From: Janibacter anophelis NBRC 107843
Lineage (GTDB): Bacteria > Actinomycetota > Actinomycetes > Actinomycetales > Dermatophilaceae
Assembly (NCBI RefSeq): GCF_001570945.1
Contig: NZ_BCSQ01000003.1
Span: 1 to 64,000, forward strand
Length of the DNA: 64,000 bases
Reading direction: 5' to 3'
The translations under genes and the position numbers were made by a program. The notes beneath the pieces were generated by a model that had not been told where the DNA came from, did not search any database, and saw nothing but the letters and a program-made list of their open reading frames with translations. Below are positions 7,891-16,112 of the stretch, in pieces; the stretch's first letter is position 1, and the number at the start of each line of letters is the position of its first letter.

Positions 7891-10104
7891 TCAGCCCTTC
7901 TCGAGGTAGGCGGCCTGCTCCGCGTCGAGCCAGTCGTCGATCGTGGCCCGCAGGTCGGGGTGCTCGGTGAGCTCGGGGTCGTCGGCCAGGAGGGCCTGGG
8001 CGTCCTCGCGGGCGTCCTCGATGAGCCGCTCGTCGCGCAGCACCGACAGGTGCTGCAGCTGACTGCGCACGCCGTGCTGCGCGGTGCCCAGGACGTCGCC
8101 CTCGCGGCGCTGCTGGAGGTCCAGGCGCGCCAGGTCGAAGCCGTCGGTGGAGCCGGCCACGGCCGTCAGCCGCTCGGCCGCGGTCTCGCTCTCGGTGGCC
8201 GTCATGAGCAGGCAGACCCCCGGGTCGCTGCCCCGCCCGACGCGGCCGCGCAGCTGGTGCAGCTGCGAGACGCCGAAGCGGTCGGCGTCGAGGATGACCA
8301 TCGTCGAGGCGTTGGGCACGTCGACCCCGACCTCGATGACCGTGGTGGAGACGAGGACGTCGATCTCGCCGGCGTGGAACCGCGCCATCACCGCGTCCTT
8401 GTCCTCCGGTGCCATCCGCCCGTGGAGGACCTCGATGGTCAGGCCGTGCAGCGCGGGGTGCTCCCGCAGGGTGACCACGACCTCCTCGACGGCCGAGAGT
8501 GGCCGCTCGGGTCGCTCGTCCTCGAGGCGCTCACCGTCGTCCTGCTCGTCGTCGGTCGGGCCGTCCTCGGCCACGAGGTCGACGCCGTCGAGGTCGTCGT
8601 CGTCACCGCCGATGCGCGGGCAGACGACATAGGCCTGCCGGCCGGCGCTCACCTCCTCGGCGACCCGCTGCCACGTGCGGTCGACCCAGCCCGGTCGCTG
8701 CACCGGCACGATGTGCGTCGTGATCGGCTGCCGCCCACGCGGCAGCTCGCGCAGGGTCGAGGTCTCCATGTCGCCGAAGACGGTCATCGCGACCGTGCGC
8801 GGGATCGGCGTGGCCGTCATGACGAGCAGGTGCGGTGGCGTGGTGCCCTTGGCGCGCAGGGCATCGCGCTGCTCGACGCCGAACCGGTGCTGCTCGTCGA
8901 CGACGACGAGGGCCAGGTCGGCGAAGCTGACCCGGTCCTCGAGCAGCGCGTGGGTGCCGATGACGATGCCGGCGTCACCGGAGGCGATCTCGAGCATCGC
9001 CGCCTTGCGTCGGGCGGTCGACATCGACCCGGTGAGCAGCGCGACGCGGGTGGCGTGCTCGTCGCCACCGAGCATGCCCCCTTCGGCCAGGTCACCGAGC
9101 ATGGAGCGGATCGACGCGGCGTGCTGGCCCGCGAGCACCTCGGTCGGCGCGAGCAGCACCGCCTGCCCGCCCGCGTCGACGGCGGCGAGCATCGCCCGCA
9201 GCGCCACGATCGTCTTGCCGGAGCCGACCTCACCCTGGAGCAGGCGGTGCATCGGCGTGGGGCGCGCCATCTCGTCGAGGATCTCGCGCGAGACCTGCTG
9301 CTGACCGGCGGTCAACTCGAAGGGCAGGCGCTCGTCGAAGGCGGCGAGCAGACCGCCCTCACGCGGAGTACGTCCCTGCGTCACGACGGCCGCGGCCGCG
9401 AGGCGTCGCTGGCCGAGGATGCACTGCAGCACGAGCGCCTCCTCGTAGCGCAGCCGCTGCCGACCGGCGTGCACCTCGCGCTGGTCGCGGGGCGCGTGGA
9501 TGGCGCGAAGGGCGGCGCCCCGGTCGAGCAGGCCCCGCCGGGTGCGCACGGCCGGGGGCACGACGTCGGCGACCTCGTCGAGCTGGCCGAGGACGAGGCG
9601 CACGCAGCGGGTGATCGTCCACGGGTGGACTCCCGGCACGTGCCGGTAGATCGGGATGAGGCCGGTGTGGTCGGCGTCGCCGAGCTCGCCGAGTGCCGCG
9701 GCCTCCTCGAGCGTCGCGTAGCCGGGGTGCGCCAGCTGGCGGTTGCCGCGGAACTCCGAGACGGTCCCGGCGAAGAGGAACTCGCGCCCCGCCACGAGCT
9801 TGTGCTCATGGCCCCGCGCGTCGAAGAAGGTCACCCGCATCCGCGAGCGACCGTCGGTGATGACGACCTCGAGCATCCGCCCGCGGCGCTTGGCCATGGT
9901 GCGGGTGCTGGCCGTCTCGACCCGGGCGACCGCGACGAGGAAGTCGCCGACGCGGGGGTTGCCCAGGTCGGCCTCTGCGGTGCGGTAGCGGCGCGGCCAG
10001 AAGTCGAGCAGGTCGCCGACGGTCTCGATGCCGCGGTGCTTGGCGAGCTTGCTCGCCGCCTGCCCACCGAGCAGACCCTTGAGCCGGGTGGACTCCCCTG
10101 CCAC
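7891..10104 (-). CDS. recG: ATP-dependent DNA helicase RecG
   Basis: Branch-migration helicase that remodels stalled replication forks and Holliday junctions. The N-terminal wedge/OB region (about residues 1-230) precedes a superfamily-2 motor. The motor has Walker A GEVGSGKT at 291-298, the DEQHRFG box at 403-409, TATPIPRT, and RGRVGRG near the end of helicase domain 2. A run of Asp/Glu around residues 500-540 (DDDDLDGVDLVAEDG and following) is an acidic insertion not seen in enterobacterial RecG. It is probably a surface loop between motor motifs. At 737 residues it is slightly long for that reason. It overlaps the DAK2 gene end by one base, so the two are co-transcribed. Confidence 0.96.
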   Translation of the reverse strand: MAGESTRLKGLLGGQAASKLAKHRGIETVGDLLDFWPRRYRTAEADLGNPRVGDFLVAVARVETASTRTMAKRRGRMLEVVITDGRSRMRVTFFDARGHEHKLVAGREFLFAGTVSEFRGNRQLAHPGYATLEEAAALGELGDADHTGLIPIYRHVPGVHPWTITRCVRLVLGQLDEVADVVPPAVRTRRGLLDRGAALRAIHAPRDQREVHAGRQRLRYEEALVLQCILGQRRLAAAAVVTQGRTPREGGLLAAFDERLPFELTAGQQQVSREILDEMARPTPMHRLLQGEVGSGKTIVALRAMLAAVDAGGQAVLLAPTEVLAGQHAASIRSMLGDLAEGGMLGGDEHATRVALLTGSMSTARRKAAMLEIASGDAGIVIGTHALLEDRVSFADLALVVVDEQHRFGVEQRDALRAKGTTPPHLLVMTATPIPRTVAMTVFGDMETSTLRELPRGRQPITTHIVPVQRPGWVDRTWQRVAEEVSAGRQAYVVCPRIGGDDDDLDGVDLVAEDGPTDDEQDDGERLEDERPERPLSAVEEVVVTLREHPALHGLTIEVLHGRMAPEDKDAVMARFHAGEIDVLVSTTVIEVGVDVPNASTMVILDADRFGVSQLHQLRGRVGRGSDPGVCLLMTATESETAAERLTAVAGSTDGFDLARLDLQQRREGDVLGTAQHGVRSQLQHLSVLRDERLIEDAREDAQALLADDPELTEHPDLRATIDDWLDAEQAAYLEKG

Positions 10105-11756
10105 TACTCGGCCCCGACGAGCAGCATGTAGTGCGGCTGGCCGCCGTCGACGATCTCGACCTCGATGCCGGCGCGGCGGGAGCCGATCCAGTCGGTGATC
10201 GCCTCGACGAGGCCGTCGGGGACCCCTTCGCCGGAGACGAGGGTGACCAGCTCGGTGCCGGTCGTGACGATGCCGTCGAGCACCTCGCGGGTGACCTGCT
10301 CGGCGTCGGAGCCGACGATCGTGATGTCACCGCTCACGACGCCCAGCACGTCGCCGACCTCACACAGCCCACCACTGGTCAGGCCGGCCTTGACCGCCAC
10401 CGTCACGGCGCCGTGGCGGGTCGCCGCGGCCGAGCGGGTCATCGTCATCACATTGTGCTGGGTGGTCTCGCCGGGCTCGAAGACGGCGAGCGCGGCGAGC
10501 CCCTGGACGGCCGTGGCCGAGGGGATGACGTGGACGGTCTGGCCCTCCTGCTCGGCGGCGCGGGCCGCCGCGTCGGCGGCCATCCGAGTGTCACGGTCGT
10601 TGGGCAGGAGGATGACCTCCTCGGTGCCCGCGGCGCGGACGGCGGCGACGATCTCCCCGGCGGAGGCGCGGTGCCCCGGACCGGAGGACACCGTCGTCGC
10701 GCCCGCCTCCTCCAGGAGCGCGGCGATGCCCGGCCCGGCCGCGCAGGCGACGATCGAGACCCCGACGCGCGGGCGGGCGACCACCGTCTCGAGCAGGGTC
10801 ACGGCGACCCGCTGCGGCGCGGCGTGGGCGAGGCCGGCCTCGAGGGCGGCGCCGATGTCGTCGGTGTGCACGTGCACGTGGCAGACGTCCTCGGCGGTGG
10901 AGACGACGACGCTGTCGCCGATCTCGTCGAGGCGCTGCCGCAGGGCGGCCACGCCCCCTTCGTCCACGTCGTGCAGCAGGTACATGACCTCGTAGGCCGG
11001 CCCCTCGTGCACCTGGGGCGACCCCTGCTCGGCCTGCGCCCGCGACCAGTCCGCGCGGCGCTCGAGCGAGGTGTTGAGGGTGAACTCGTCGACGGCGAAC
11101 TGGGAGGGCAGTCCCAGCTCGTGCACGACCTGGTCGAGTGCCTCGACGAAGAGCAGGTACCCCGCGCCTCCGGCGTCGACGACACCCGCGTCGGCGAGGA
11201 CCCGCAGCTGCTCGGGCGTGCGGGTGAGCGCGGTCCGCGCGGCGTCGACGGCGGCCCGGGTCAGGTCGCCGAGACAACCGCCCTCGGCGCGCACGGCGGC
11301 CATCCGCTCGGCCGTGGCGTCGGCGACGCTGAGGATCGTGCCCTCCTGCGGCCGCACGACGCTCTCGCGGGCGCGCCGCGCGCCCTGCTGCACGGCCCGG
11401 ACCACCGCGTCGGCGTCGACCGCCTCGAGCCCATCCGCGGAGACGACCTCGCTGACGCCGCGGATCATCTGGCTGAGGATGACCCCGGAGTTGCCGCGAG
11501 CCGACATCAGTGCCGCCCTGGACAGGGCGGCCGCCTCGACCGGGAGGGGCACGAGGCCGAAGACGCCCAGCCGCTCATGCTCGGTGCGTGCGGTGTCGAG
11601 GGCCTGGTCGAGCGTGAGGTACATGTTGGTGCCCGTGTCGCCGTCGGGGACGGGGTAGACGTTGAGCGCGTCGATCTCGGCCCGTCGCGCGGCCAGGGCC
11701 GCCCGCGTGACGACCACCCACCGACGGACCGACTCTGCGTCGAGGACCTCCAGCAC
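10104..11756 (-). CDS. DAK2-domain fatty-acid-kinase-like protein (FakA/YloV family)
   Basis: Predicted ATP-binding subunit of a fatty-acid kinase, which phosphorylates exogenous fatty acids held by a DegV-type FakB partner for entry into phospholipid synthesis. The N-terminal DhaL/DAK2 domain carries VYPVPDGDTGTNMYLTLDQA, the Mg-ATP-binding signature, followed by LMSARGNSGVILSQMIRG. The C-terminal half is the family-typical extension of this FakA-like group. No FakB gene is in the window. GTG at 11756 is chosen because TAACCT ends six bases before it. It is the first gene of the DAK2-recG unit and is divergent from rpmB. Assignment to the family is firm; the biochemical role is by homology. 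Confidence 0.85.
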   Translation of the reverse strand: MLEVLDAESVRRWVVVTRAALAARRAEIDALNVYPVPDGDTGTNMYLTLDQALDTARTEHERLGVFGLVPLPVEAAALSRAALMSARGNSGVILSQMIRGVSEVVSADGLEAVDADAVVRAVQQGARRARESVVRPQEGTILSVADATAERMAAVRAEGGCLGDLTRAAVDAARTALTRTPEQLRVLADAGVVDAGGAGYLLFVEALDQVVHELGLPSQFAVDEFTLNTSLERRADWSRAQAEQGSPQVHEGPAYEVMYLLHDVDEGGVAALRQRLDEIGDSVVVSTAEDVCHVHVHTDDIGAALEAGLAHAAPQRVAVTLLETVVARPRVGVSIVACAAGPGIAALLEEAGATTVSSGPGHRASAGEIVAAVRAAGTEEVILLPNDRDTRMAADAAARAAEQEGQTVHVIPSATAVQGLAALAVFEPGETTQHNVMTMTRSAAATRHGAVTVAVKAGLTSGGLCEVGDVLGVVSGDITIVGSDAEQVTREVLDGIVTTGTELVTLVSGEGVPDGLVEAITDWIGSRRAGIEVEIVDGGQPHYMLLVGAE

Positions 11757-11762
11757 GCGGTC

Positions 11763-11768
11763 AGGTTA
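11763..11768 (-). promoter_or_regulatory. Leaderless -10 box for the DAK2 gene
   Basis: TAACCT on the minus strand ends six bases before the GTG start, so the transcript probably begins at the start codon. Confidence 0.5.
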
Positions 11769-11863
11769 GTGGACCGCGGCGACACCGCGGGCCCCGCGAC
11801 CGCGACGAGACGGGCGAAGGGGGCCTCCCCGGCACCGTTTTGGCCCCCGGCACCGACCTCCGC

Positions 11864-11869
11864 TACTCT
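11864..11869 (+). promoter_or_regulatory. Candidate -10 box for rpmB
   Basis: TACTCT lies about 88 bases before the rpmB start, in the AT-richest part of the gap. rpmB has its own ribosome-binding site, so a leadered mRNA is expected. No convincing -35 is seen. Confidence 0.35.
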
Positions 11870-11956
11870 GTACCGGTTGCCCGGTGACGTGTCCCCCCCC
11901 TTCGGCGGACCGCCCGAGCACATCACTCACGTTACTGACGAACACAGGAGAAACCC

Positions 11957-12151
11957 GTGGCTGCCAACTGCGACGTCTGCGGCAAGGGACCGTCCTTCGG
12001 ACACTCCATCTCGCACTCGCACCGCCGCACCAAGCGTCGCTGGAACCCGAACATCCAGCGCGTTCGGGCCAAGGTGGGCGACGCCGGGGTGACCCCGAAG
12101 CGTCTCAATGTCTGCACTTCGTGCCTCAAGGCCGGCAAGGTCAAGCGCTGA
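11957..12151 (+). CDS. rpmB: Ribosomal protein L28
   Basis: Large-subunit ribosomal protein of 64 residues. The N-terminus [20 protein letters not shown] and the block [12 protein letters not shown] are diagnostic of L28. Two cysteine pairs (CDVC and CTSC) show it is the zinc-binding form. The GTG start is fixed by AGGAGA positioned seven bases upstream. It is a single-gene unit, with a candidate promoter upstream and a strong intrinsic terminator just downstream. The next gene, thiL, is convergent. Confidence 0.97.
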   Translation: MAANCDVCGKGPSFGHSISHSHRRTKRRWNPNIQRVRAKVGDAGVTPKRLNVCTSCLKAGKVKR

Positions 12152-12169
12152 CCCGAGCCTGACGAAGAC

Positions 12170-12202
12170 GCCGCCGCTCCCCGATGGGGACGGCGGCTTT
12201 TT
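12170..12202 (+). terminator. Intrinsic terminator of rpmB
   Basis: GCCGCCG pairs with CGGCGGC and TCCCC with GGGGA around a GAT loop, followed directly by TTTTT (12198-12202). This is a textbook rho-independent terminator, 18 bases past the rpmB stop. Confidence 0.9.
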
Positions 12203-12216
12203 CGTGCGCCCGGACC

Positions 12217-12271
12217 GCGCAGGCGCCCGGGCGGATGCGCGCCCACCCGCGCAGGCCCCGGGCGGATGCGC
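12217..12271. repeat. Two palindromic repeats, family A
   Basis: Copies at 12217-12240 (24 bases) and 12249-12271 (23 bases) share GCGCAG at the left, CCCGGGCGGATGCGC at the right. They are diverged relatives of the pair at 3485-3550 and lie in the gap between convergent rpmB and thiL. Confidence 0.65.
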
Positions 12272-12281
12272 GCGAAGGGGG

Positions 12282-13286
12282 TCAGCCGGCGAAGTGGTCC
12301 CAGCCGGTGACCTCCGGGACCTGCCCGTCGACGAGCACCGCCGGCTCACCGGCGACGCACTCCCCGAGCACCTGCCACCCCTGCGGCACCGCCCCGGGTG
12401 CGAAGGTCGCCGCGAGCGAGTGCTCCTCACCGCCCGAGAGCACCTGGCGCAGTGCGTCCGCGGCGCCCAGCGCCTCGGTGAGGGGCCCGGCTGCCTGCTG
12501 CGCGAGGGCGCTGCCCGACAGCTCGATCCGCAGGCCGCTGGCCCGGGCCACCCGGCCCAGGTCACGCACGAGGCCATCCGAGACATCGATCATCGACGTC
12601 GCGCCGGCATCCGCCGCGCGCGGACCCTCCTCCCACGGTGGCCGCCCGGCCGTGCGGTGCACGCGGCACAGCTCGTCGACGGCGCGCTCCCCCGGGCCCG
12701 CCTCCCCGTCGAGGTGGGTGCGGCCACGTCCGGCGAGCAACAGCTGCAGCCCACCCCCGGAGCGACCGAGGTGACCGCGCACGGCGACCAGGTCCCCGGG
12801 CCGAGCACCGTCCCGGCGCACCGGAGGCCGGCCGCCGAGGTCACCGGTCGCGGTGATGGCGACGACGACCGTGCCCTCCTCCGCCGACGACAGGTCGCCG
12901 CCGAGGACGGGCGCGCCGGCGTCCTGCGCCGCAGCAGCGATGCCGGCGGCCAGGTCGAGCACCCACTCGAGCTCCGTGTGCGGGTCGGCGGCGAGCGCGA
13001 CGAGCAGGCCCGTCGGCACGGCCCCCATGGCGGCGACGTCGGCCACATTCTGCGCCACGACCTTGCGGCCGACCTCGTGGCCGGAGGACCACTCGTCGAG
13101 CCAGTCGCGGCCGCGCACCATCGAGTCGGTCGTGAGGACCACCCCGCCCGAGGGCGCCGCGAGGACGGCGGCGTCGTCGCCCGGGCCGAGGAGGACGGGG
13201 GCGGCCCCCTTCGTCCCCGCGAAGAGCGGGAAGAGGTGCCCGAGCACCTCCCCCTCGGGCAGGTCGGACAGGCGTCGGGGGGCCAT
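12282..13286 (-). CDS. thiL: Thiamine-monophosphate kinase
   Basis: ATP-dependent kinase that makes thiamine diphosphate from thiamine monophosphate, the last step of cofactor synthesis. Family features are LLGPGDDAAVL near residue 33, VVLTTDSMVRGRDW near 50, VAQNVADVAAMGA and APVLGGDLSSA in the middle, and MIDVSDGLVRDLGR in the C-terminal half; together these supply the Mg-ATP-binding acidic residues. The 334-residue length is typical. The loop AGTKGAAP just before the first motif is unusual and is encoded by one copy of the dispersed CGAAGGGGG word. A GGAG eight bases before the ATG fixes the start. It is convergent with rpmB and divergent from the DUF3515 gene. Confidence 0.94.
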   Translation of the reverse strand: MAPRRLSDLPEGEVLGHLFPLFAGTKGAAPVLLGPGDDAAVLAAPSGGVVLTTDSMVRGRDWLDEWSSGHEVGRKVVAQNVADVAAMGAVPTGLLVALAADPHTELEWVLDLAAGIAAAAQDAGAPVLGGDLSSAEEGTVVVAITATGDLGGRPPVRRDGARPGDLVAVRGHLGRSGGGLQLLLAGRGRTHLDGEAGPGERAVDELCRVHRTAGRPPWEEGPRAADAGATSMIDVSDGLVRDLGRVARASGLRIELSGSALAQQAAGPLTEALGAADALRQVLSGGEEHSLAATFAPGAVPQGWQVLGECVAGEPAVLVDGQVPEVTGWDHFAG

Positions 13287-13329
13287 CGGTCACGCTCCAG
13301 TCGGACGAAGGGGGGTCAGGACGGCACGG

Positions 13330-13335
13330 TAGCCT
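13330..13335 (+). promoter_or_regulatory. Leaderless -10 box for the DUF3515 gene
   Basis: TAGCCT ends seven bases before the GTG start at 13343. Confidence 0.6.
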
Positions 13336-13342
13336 CCCGGCC

Positions 13343-13825
13343 GTGAGTTCGTCCGCCGGCCGTCACGGCCTCCTGTCCGCCGTCGCCCTGCTGCTGGGCA
13401 CCGTGGCCGCCGGCGTGGTGGGTGTCCTGGTCCTGGTCGACGGACCGACCGAGGTGGCCATGCCGCCCGCCGCGGACCACCCGTCGTGCACCGCCGCGGC
13501 CGAGCACTGGCCGGACGAGCTGCAGGGCCTGGCGCCCCGCGAGACCGAGCCGAGCCACCCCTCGATCCGCGCCTGGGGCGACCCCGCGGTCGTCGCCCGG
13601 TGCGGGATGCCCGCGATGCCGCCGACGGAGGACCAGTGCGTCGTCGTCGACGAGATCGGGTGGGTCGCCGAGGACCTCGGTGGCGCGACCCGGCTGACGA
13701 GCTTCGGGCGCGACCCGGCGATCGAGGTCATCGTGCCGGGTGAGCAGGGGCCGGGGCCGCTGCTGCTGCCCGCCTTCTCCGACGCGGTCGAGCAGCTGCC
13801 GACCAACGACTACACGTGCAGCTGA
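13343..13825 (+). CDS. DUF3515 membrane-anchored protein
   Basis: Conserved actinobacterial protein of unknown function, almost always found between thiL and ddl, as here. Residues 9-32 form one membrane segment (GLLSAVALLLGTVAAGVVGV), so the rest, about 125 residues, should face outside. The outer part has an early HPSCTAAAEHWP cysteine, a CGMP and a DQCVVV cysteine, and a final YTCS. Four cysteines in an exported domain suggest two disulfides. The GTG start is preceded by a leaderless -10 box. Its constant position beside the D-Ala-D-Ala ligase gene suggests a cell-envelope role, but nothing in the sequence shows a reaction. Confidence 0.8.
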   Translation: MSSSAGRHGLLSAVALLLGTVAAGVVGVLVLVDGPTEVAMPPAADHPSCTAAAEHWPDELQGLAPRETEPSHPSIRAWGDPAVVARCGMPAMPPTEDQCVVVDEIGWVAEDLGGATRLTSFGRDPAIEVIVPGEQGPGPLLLPAFSDAVEQLPTNDYTCS

Positions 13826-13854
13826 GCGCGCATCTCCCGGGGAGATGCGCGCTC
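13824..13854. terminator. Perfect 15-bp hairpin (family A repeat) between convergent genes
   Basis: A perfect inverted repeat with arms starting GAGCGCGCATCTCCC and a single central base overlaps the DUF3515 stop codon and ends four bases before the ddl stop. It is the most regular copy of repeat family A and is placed to act as a two-way terminator. Confidence 0.75.
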
Positions 13855-13858
13855 GTGC

Positions 13859-14986
13859 TCAGCGCAGGCCCACGGGCCGCTCGAGCGCGAGCTGGATCAG
13901 CTCGTCGACGAGCTCGGGGTAGGTGACCCCGCTCGCCTCCCACATCCGCGGGTACATCGACGACGGGGTGAACCCGGGCATCGTGTTGATCTCGTTGATG
14001 ACCACGGCGCCGCCGTCGGTGACGAAGCAGTCGACCCGCGCCAGCCCCTCGCAGGAGAGCGACTCGAAGGCCGCGGCGGCCAGGCGCCGCACCTCGTCGC
14101 TCACCGCCTGCGGGAGGTCGGCCGGGCAGGAGAGGACGACGGAGGACTCGTCGAGGTACTTCGCCTCGAAGTCGTAGAAGTCGTGGCCGTGCCCCTCCTC
14201 GACGACGATCTCGCCGGGCATCGAGGTGCGCGGCGCATCGAGGCCACGCCCCTGCAGGACGGCGCACTCGATCTCGCGGCCGACGATGCCGGACTCGACG
14301 ACGACCTTGAGGTCGTGCTCGCGCGCGGCCTCGATCGCGGCCTCGAGGCCCTCGGGGGTGTCGACCTTGGACACGCCCATCGACGACCCGGCCCGGCAGG
14401 GCTTGACGAAGACGGGGAAGGTCAGCGCGTTGACCGCGTCCATCGCCGCGGCCCGGTCGCGGCGCCACTGGGCGTCGGTGATGACGGTGTAGGGCCCGAC
14501 GGGCAGGCCGGCGCCGGCGAAGACGACCTTCATGTAGTGCTTGTCCATGCCCGCCGCGGACGCGAGCACCCCGGAGCCGACGTAGCGGATGTCGGTGAGC
14601 TCGAGCATGCCCTGCAGGGTGCCGTCCTCGCCGTAGGGACCGTGGAGCAGCGGGAAGACGACGTCGACCTCACCGAGGGCCTCGAGCGCCTGCCCGGGAC
14701 GGTGCACCGTGAGGGAGGACTCGCCGACCCTCGTGGGCAGGATCACCTCGGTGCCGGTGTCGGTGACCTCGGGCGTGCGCTCCGGGGTCAGGGCGAGCGC
14801 GTCGGGGTCGTCGGCGGCGAGCACCCAGGCTCCCTGCTGCGTGATGCCGACCGGCACGACGTCGTAGGCGTCCCGGTCGATCGCCCGCAGCACGCCGGCT
14901 GCGGTGGCGCACGAGACGGCGTGCTCGGAGGACCGGCCGCCGAAGACGACGGCGACGCGGGGCTTGCGGCTGGGACGGCTGCTCAT
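13859..14986 (-). CDS. ddl: D-alanine--D-alanine ligase
   Basis: ATP-grasp enzyme that makes the D-Ala-D-Ala dipeptide of peptidoglycan precursors. The N-terminus KPRVAVVFGGRSSEHAVSC is the Ddl signature. LPLLHGPYGEDGTLQG-type sequence, KPCRAGSSMGVSKV and VINEINTMPGFTPSSMYP mark the ATP-grasp domains and metal site. The 375-residue form starting at the ATG at 14986 is chosen because TAGTCT ends seven bases upstream and the residues before it are low-complexity. It is divergent from the PLP-enzyme gene, with the two -10 boxes only five bases apart. The neighbouring gpsA, DUF3515 and thiL match the usual actinobacterial order. Confidence 0.95.
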   Translation of the reverse strand: MSSRPSRKPRVAVVFGGRSSEHAVSCATAAGVLRAIDRDAYDVVPVGITQQGAWVLAADDPDALALTPERTPEVTDTGTEVILPTRVGESSLTVHRPGQALEALGEVDVVFPLLHGPYGEDGTLQGMLELTDIRYVGSGVLASAAGMDKHYMKVVFAGAGLPVGPYTVITDAQWRRDRAAAMDAVNALTFPVFVKPCRAGSSMGVSKVDTPEGLEAAIEAAREHDLKVVVESGIVGREIECAVLQGRGLDAPRTSMPGEIVVEEGHGHDFYDFEAKYLDESSVVLSCPADLPQAVSDEVRRLAAAAFESLSCEGLARVDCFVTDGGAVVINEINTMPGFTPSSMYPRMWEASGVTYPELVDELIQLALERPVGLR

Positions 14987-14993
14987 CGGGGAG

Positions 14994-15010
14994 AGACTAA
15001 CGTCTAGCCT
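14994..15010. promoter_or_regulatory. Divergent leaderless promoters for ddl and the PLP enzyme
   Basis: TAGTCT (minus strand, 14994-14999) ends seven bases before the ddl ATG. TAGCCT (plus strand, 15005-15010) ends seven bases before the ATG at 15018. Only five bases separate the boxes, so the two polymerases must compete for the site. Confidence 0.6.
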
Positions 15011-15017
15011 CGGCGGC

Positions 15018-16112
15018 ATGGAGCAGCACGAGCACGACGCGCAGGCCGACCTGTCCCCCCGCACCAAGGTCGTGGCCCTCGGCCGACCGGAGCGCTCCCC
15101 CGGCGCCTCGCTCAACCCGCCGGTGACCTTCACCTCCACCTACATCCAGGACGGACCGGTCAACTACGCCCGCGTCGACAACCCGACGTGGACCCCCTTC
15201 GAGGAGGCCGTCGGCGAGCTCGAAGGGGGCGCAGCGCTCCTCTTCTCGTCCGGCATGGCCGCGGTGCACGCGGCGCTGGCCCTCGTGCCCACCGGCGGCA
15301 CCGTCGTCGCCCCGGCGGCCGCGTACAACGGCGTCGTCGTCTCCCTGACGGAGGCGCAGGCCGACGGCCGGGTCACCGTGCGCTGGGTCGACGTCACCGA
15401 CGCCGACGCCGTGTGCGAGGCCCTGCCCGGCGCCGACCTGCTGTGGCTGGAGTCGCCGTCCAACCCGCTGCTCGAGGTCGCCGACATCGCCGGCCTGACC
15501 ACCGCGGCCCACGAGGCCGGCGCGCTGGTCGTCGTCGACAACACCTTCGCGACGCCGCTGCTCCAGCGGCCCCTCGAGGACGGCGTCGACGTCGTCGTGC
15601 ACTCGGCGACGAAGTACCTGTCCGGGCACTCCGACGTCATCCTCGGCCTCGTCGTGACGTGCGACGACGAGCTGCGCGCGCGGCTGGCCCGCCACCGCAC
15701 CCTCGCCGGCGCGATCGCCGGACCGATGGAGGCCTGGCTCGCCCTGCGCGGGCTGCGCACGCTCTCCCTTCGCCTGGAGCGCGCGTGCGCCAACGCCGCC
15801 GACCTCGCGGGGCGTCTGGCCGACCACCCGCGGATCGCCCGCGTGCGCTACCCCGGATGGGGGGCGATCGTCTCGATCGAGGTGGACGGCGACGGCGACG
15901 GGAGCGCCGCCGCGGAGGCGCTGACGGCCGGCACCCGGATCTGGTCGGCGTCGACGAGCCTCGGCGGGGTCGAGTCGCAGCTCGAGCGCCGCCGGCGCCA
16001 GCCGGGTGAGCCCGAGGCCGTGCCGGTCAACCTCGTGCGCCTGTCGGTCGGGGTCGAGGACGTCGACGACCTGTGGGCCGACCTGCGACAGGCGCTCGAC
16101 GCGCTGGAGTGA
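15018..16112 (+). CDS. Trans-sulfuration family PLP enzyme (cystathionine synthase/lyase type)
   Basis: Fold-type I PLP enzyme of the Cys/Met metabolism family, acting on cystathionine, homoserine esters or a related thiol amino acid. The cofactor lysine lies in HSATKYLSGHSD, and the substrate/PLP block ALLFSSGMAAVHAAL and VDNTFATPLLQRPLEDG are present. The protein has 364 residues, shorter than the usual 380-400. The segment normally following the HPxVxxVxYPG motif (the P-x-H-E-L-A and G-G-M region) is missing, so the chain goes directly from VRYPGWG to AIVSIEVDG. This is characteristic of a shorter actinobacterial subgroup. The reaction (gamma-synthase, gamma-lyase or other) cannot be assigned from sequence. 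Start fixed by a leaderless -10 box. Confidence 0.85.
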   Translation: MEQHEHDAQADLSPRTKVVALGRPERSPGASLNPPVTFTSTYIQDGPVNYARVDNPTWTPFEEAVGELEGGAALLFSSGMAAVHAALALVPTGGTVVAPAAAYNGVVVSLTEAQADGRVTVRWVDVTDADAVCEALPGADLLWLESPSNPLLEVADIAGLTTAAHEAGALVVVDNTFATPLLQRPLEDGVDVVVHSATKYLSGHSDVILGLVVTCDDELRARLARHRTLAGAIAGPMEAWLALRGLRTLSLRLERACANAADLAGRLADHPRIARVRYPGWGAIVSIEVDGDGDGSAAAEALTAGTRIWSASTSLGGVESQLERRRRQPGEPEAVPVNLVRLSVGVEDVDDLWADLRQALDALE

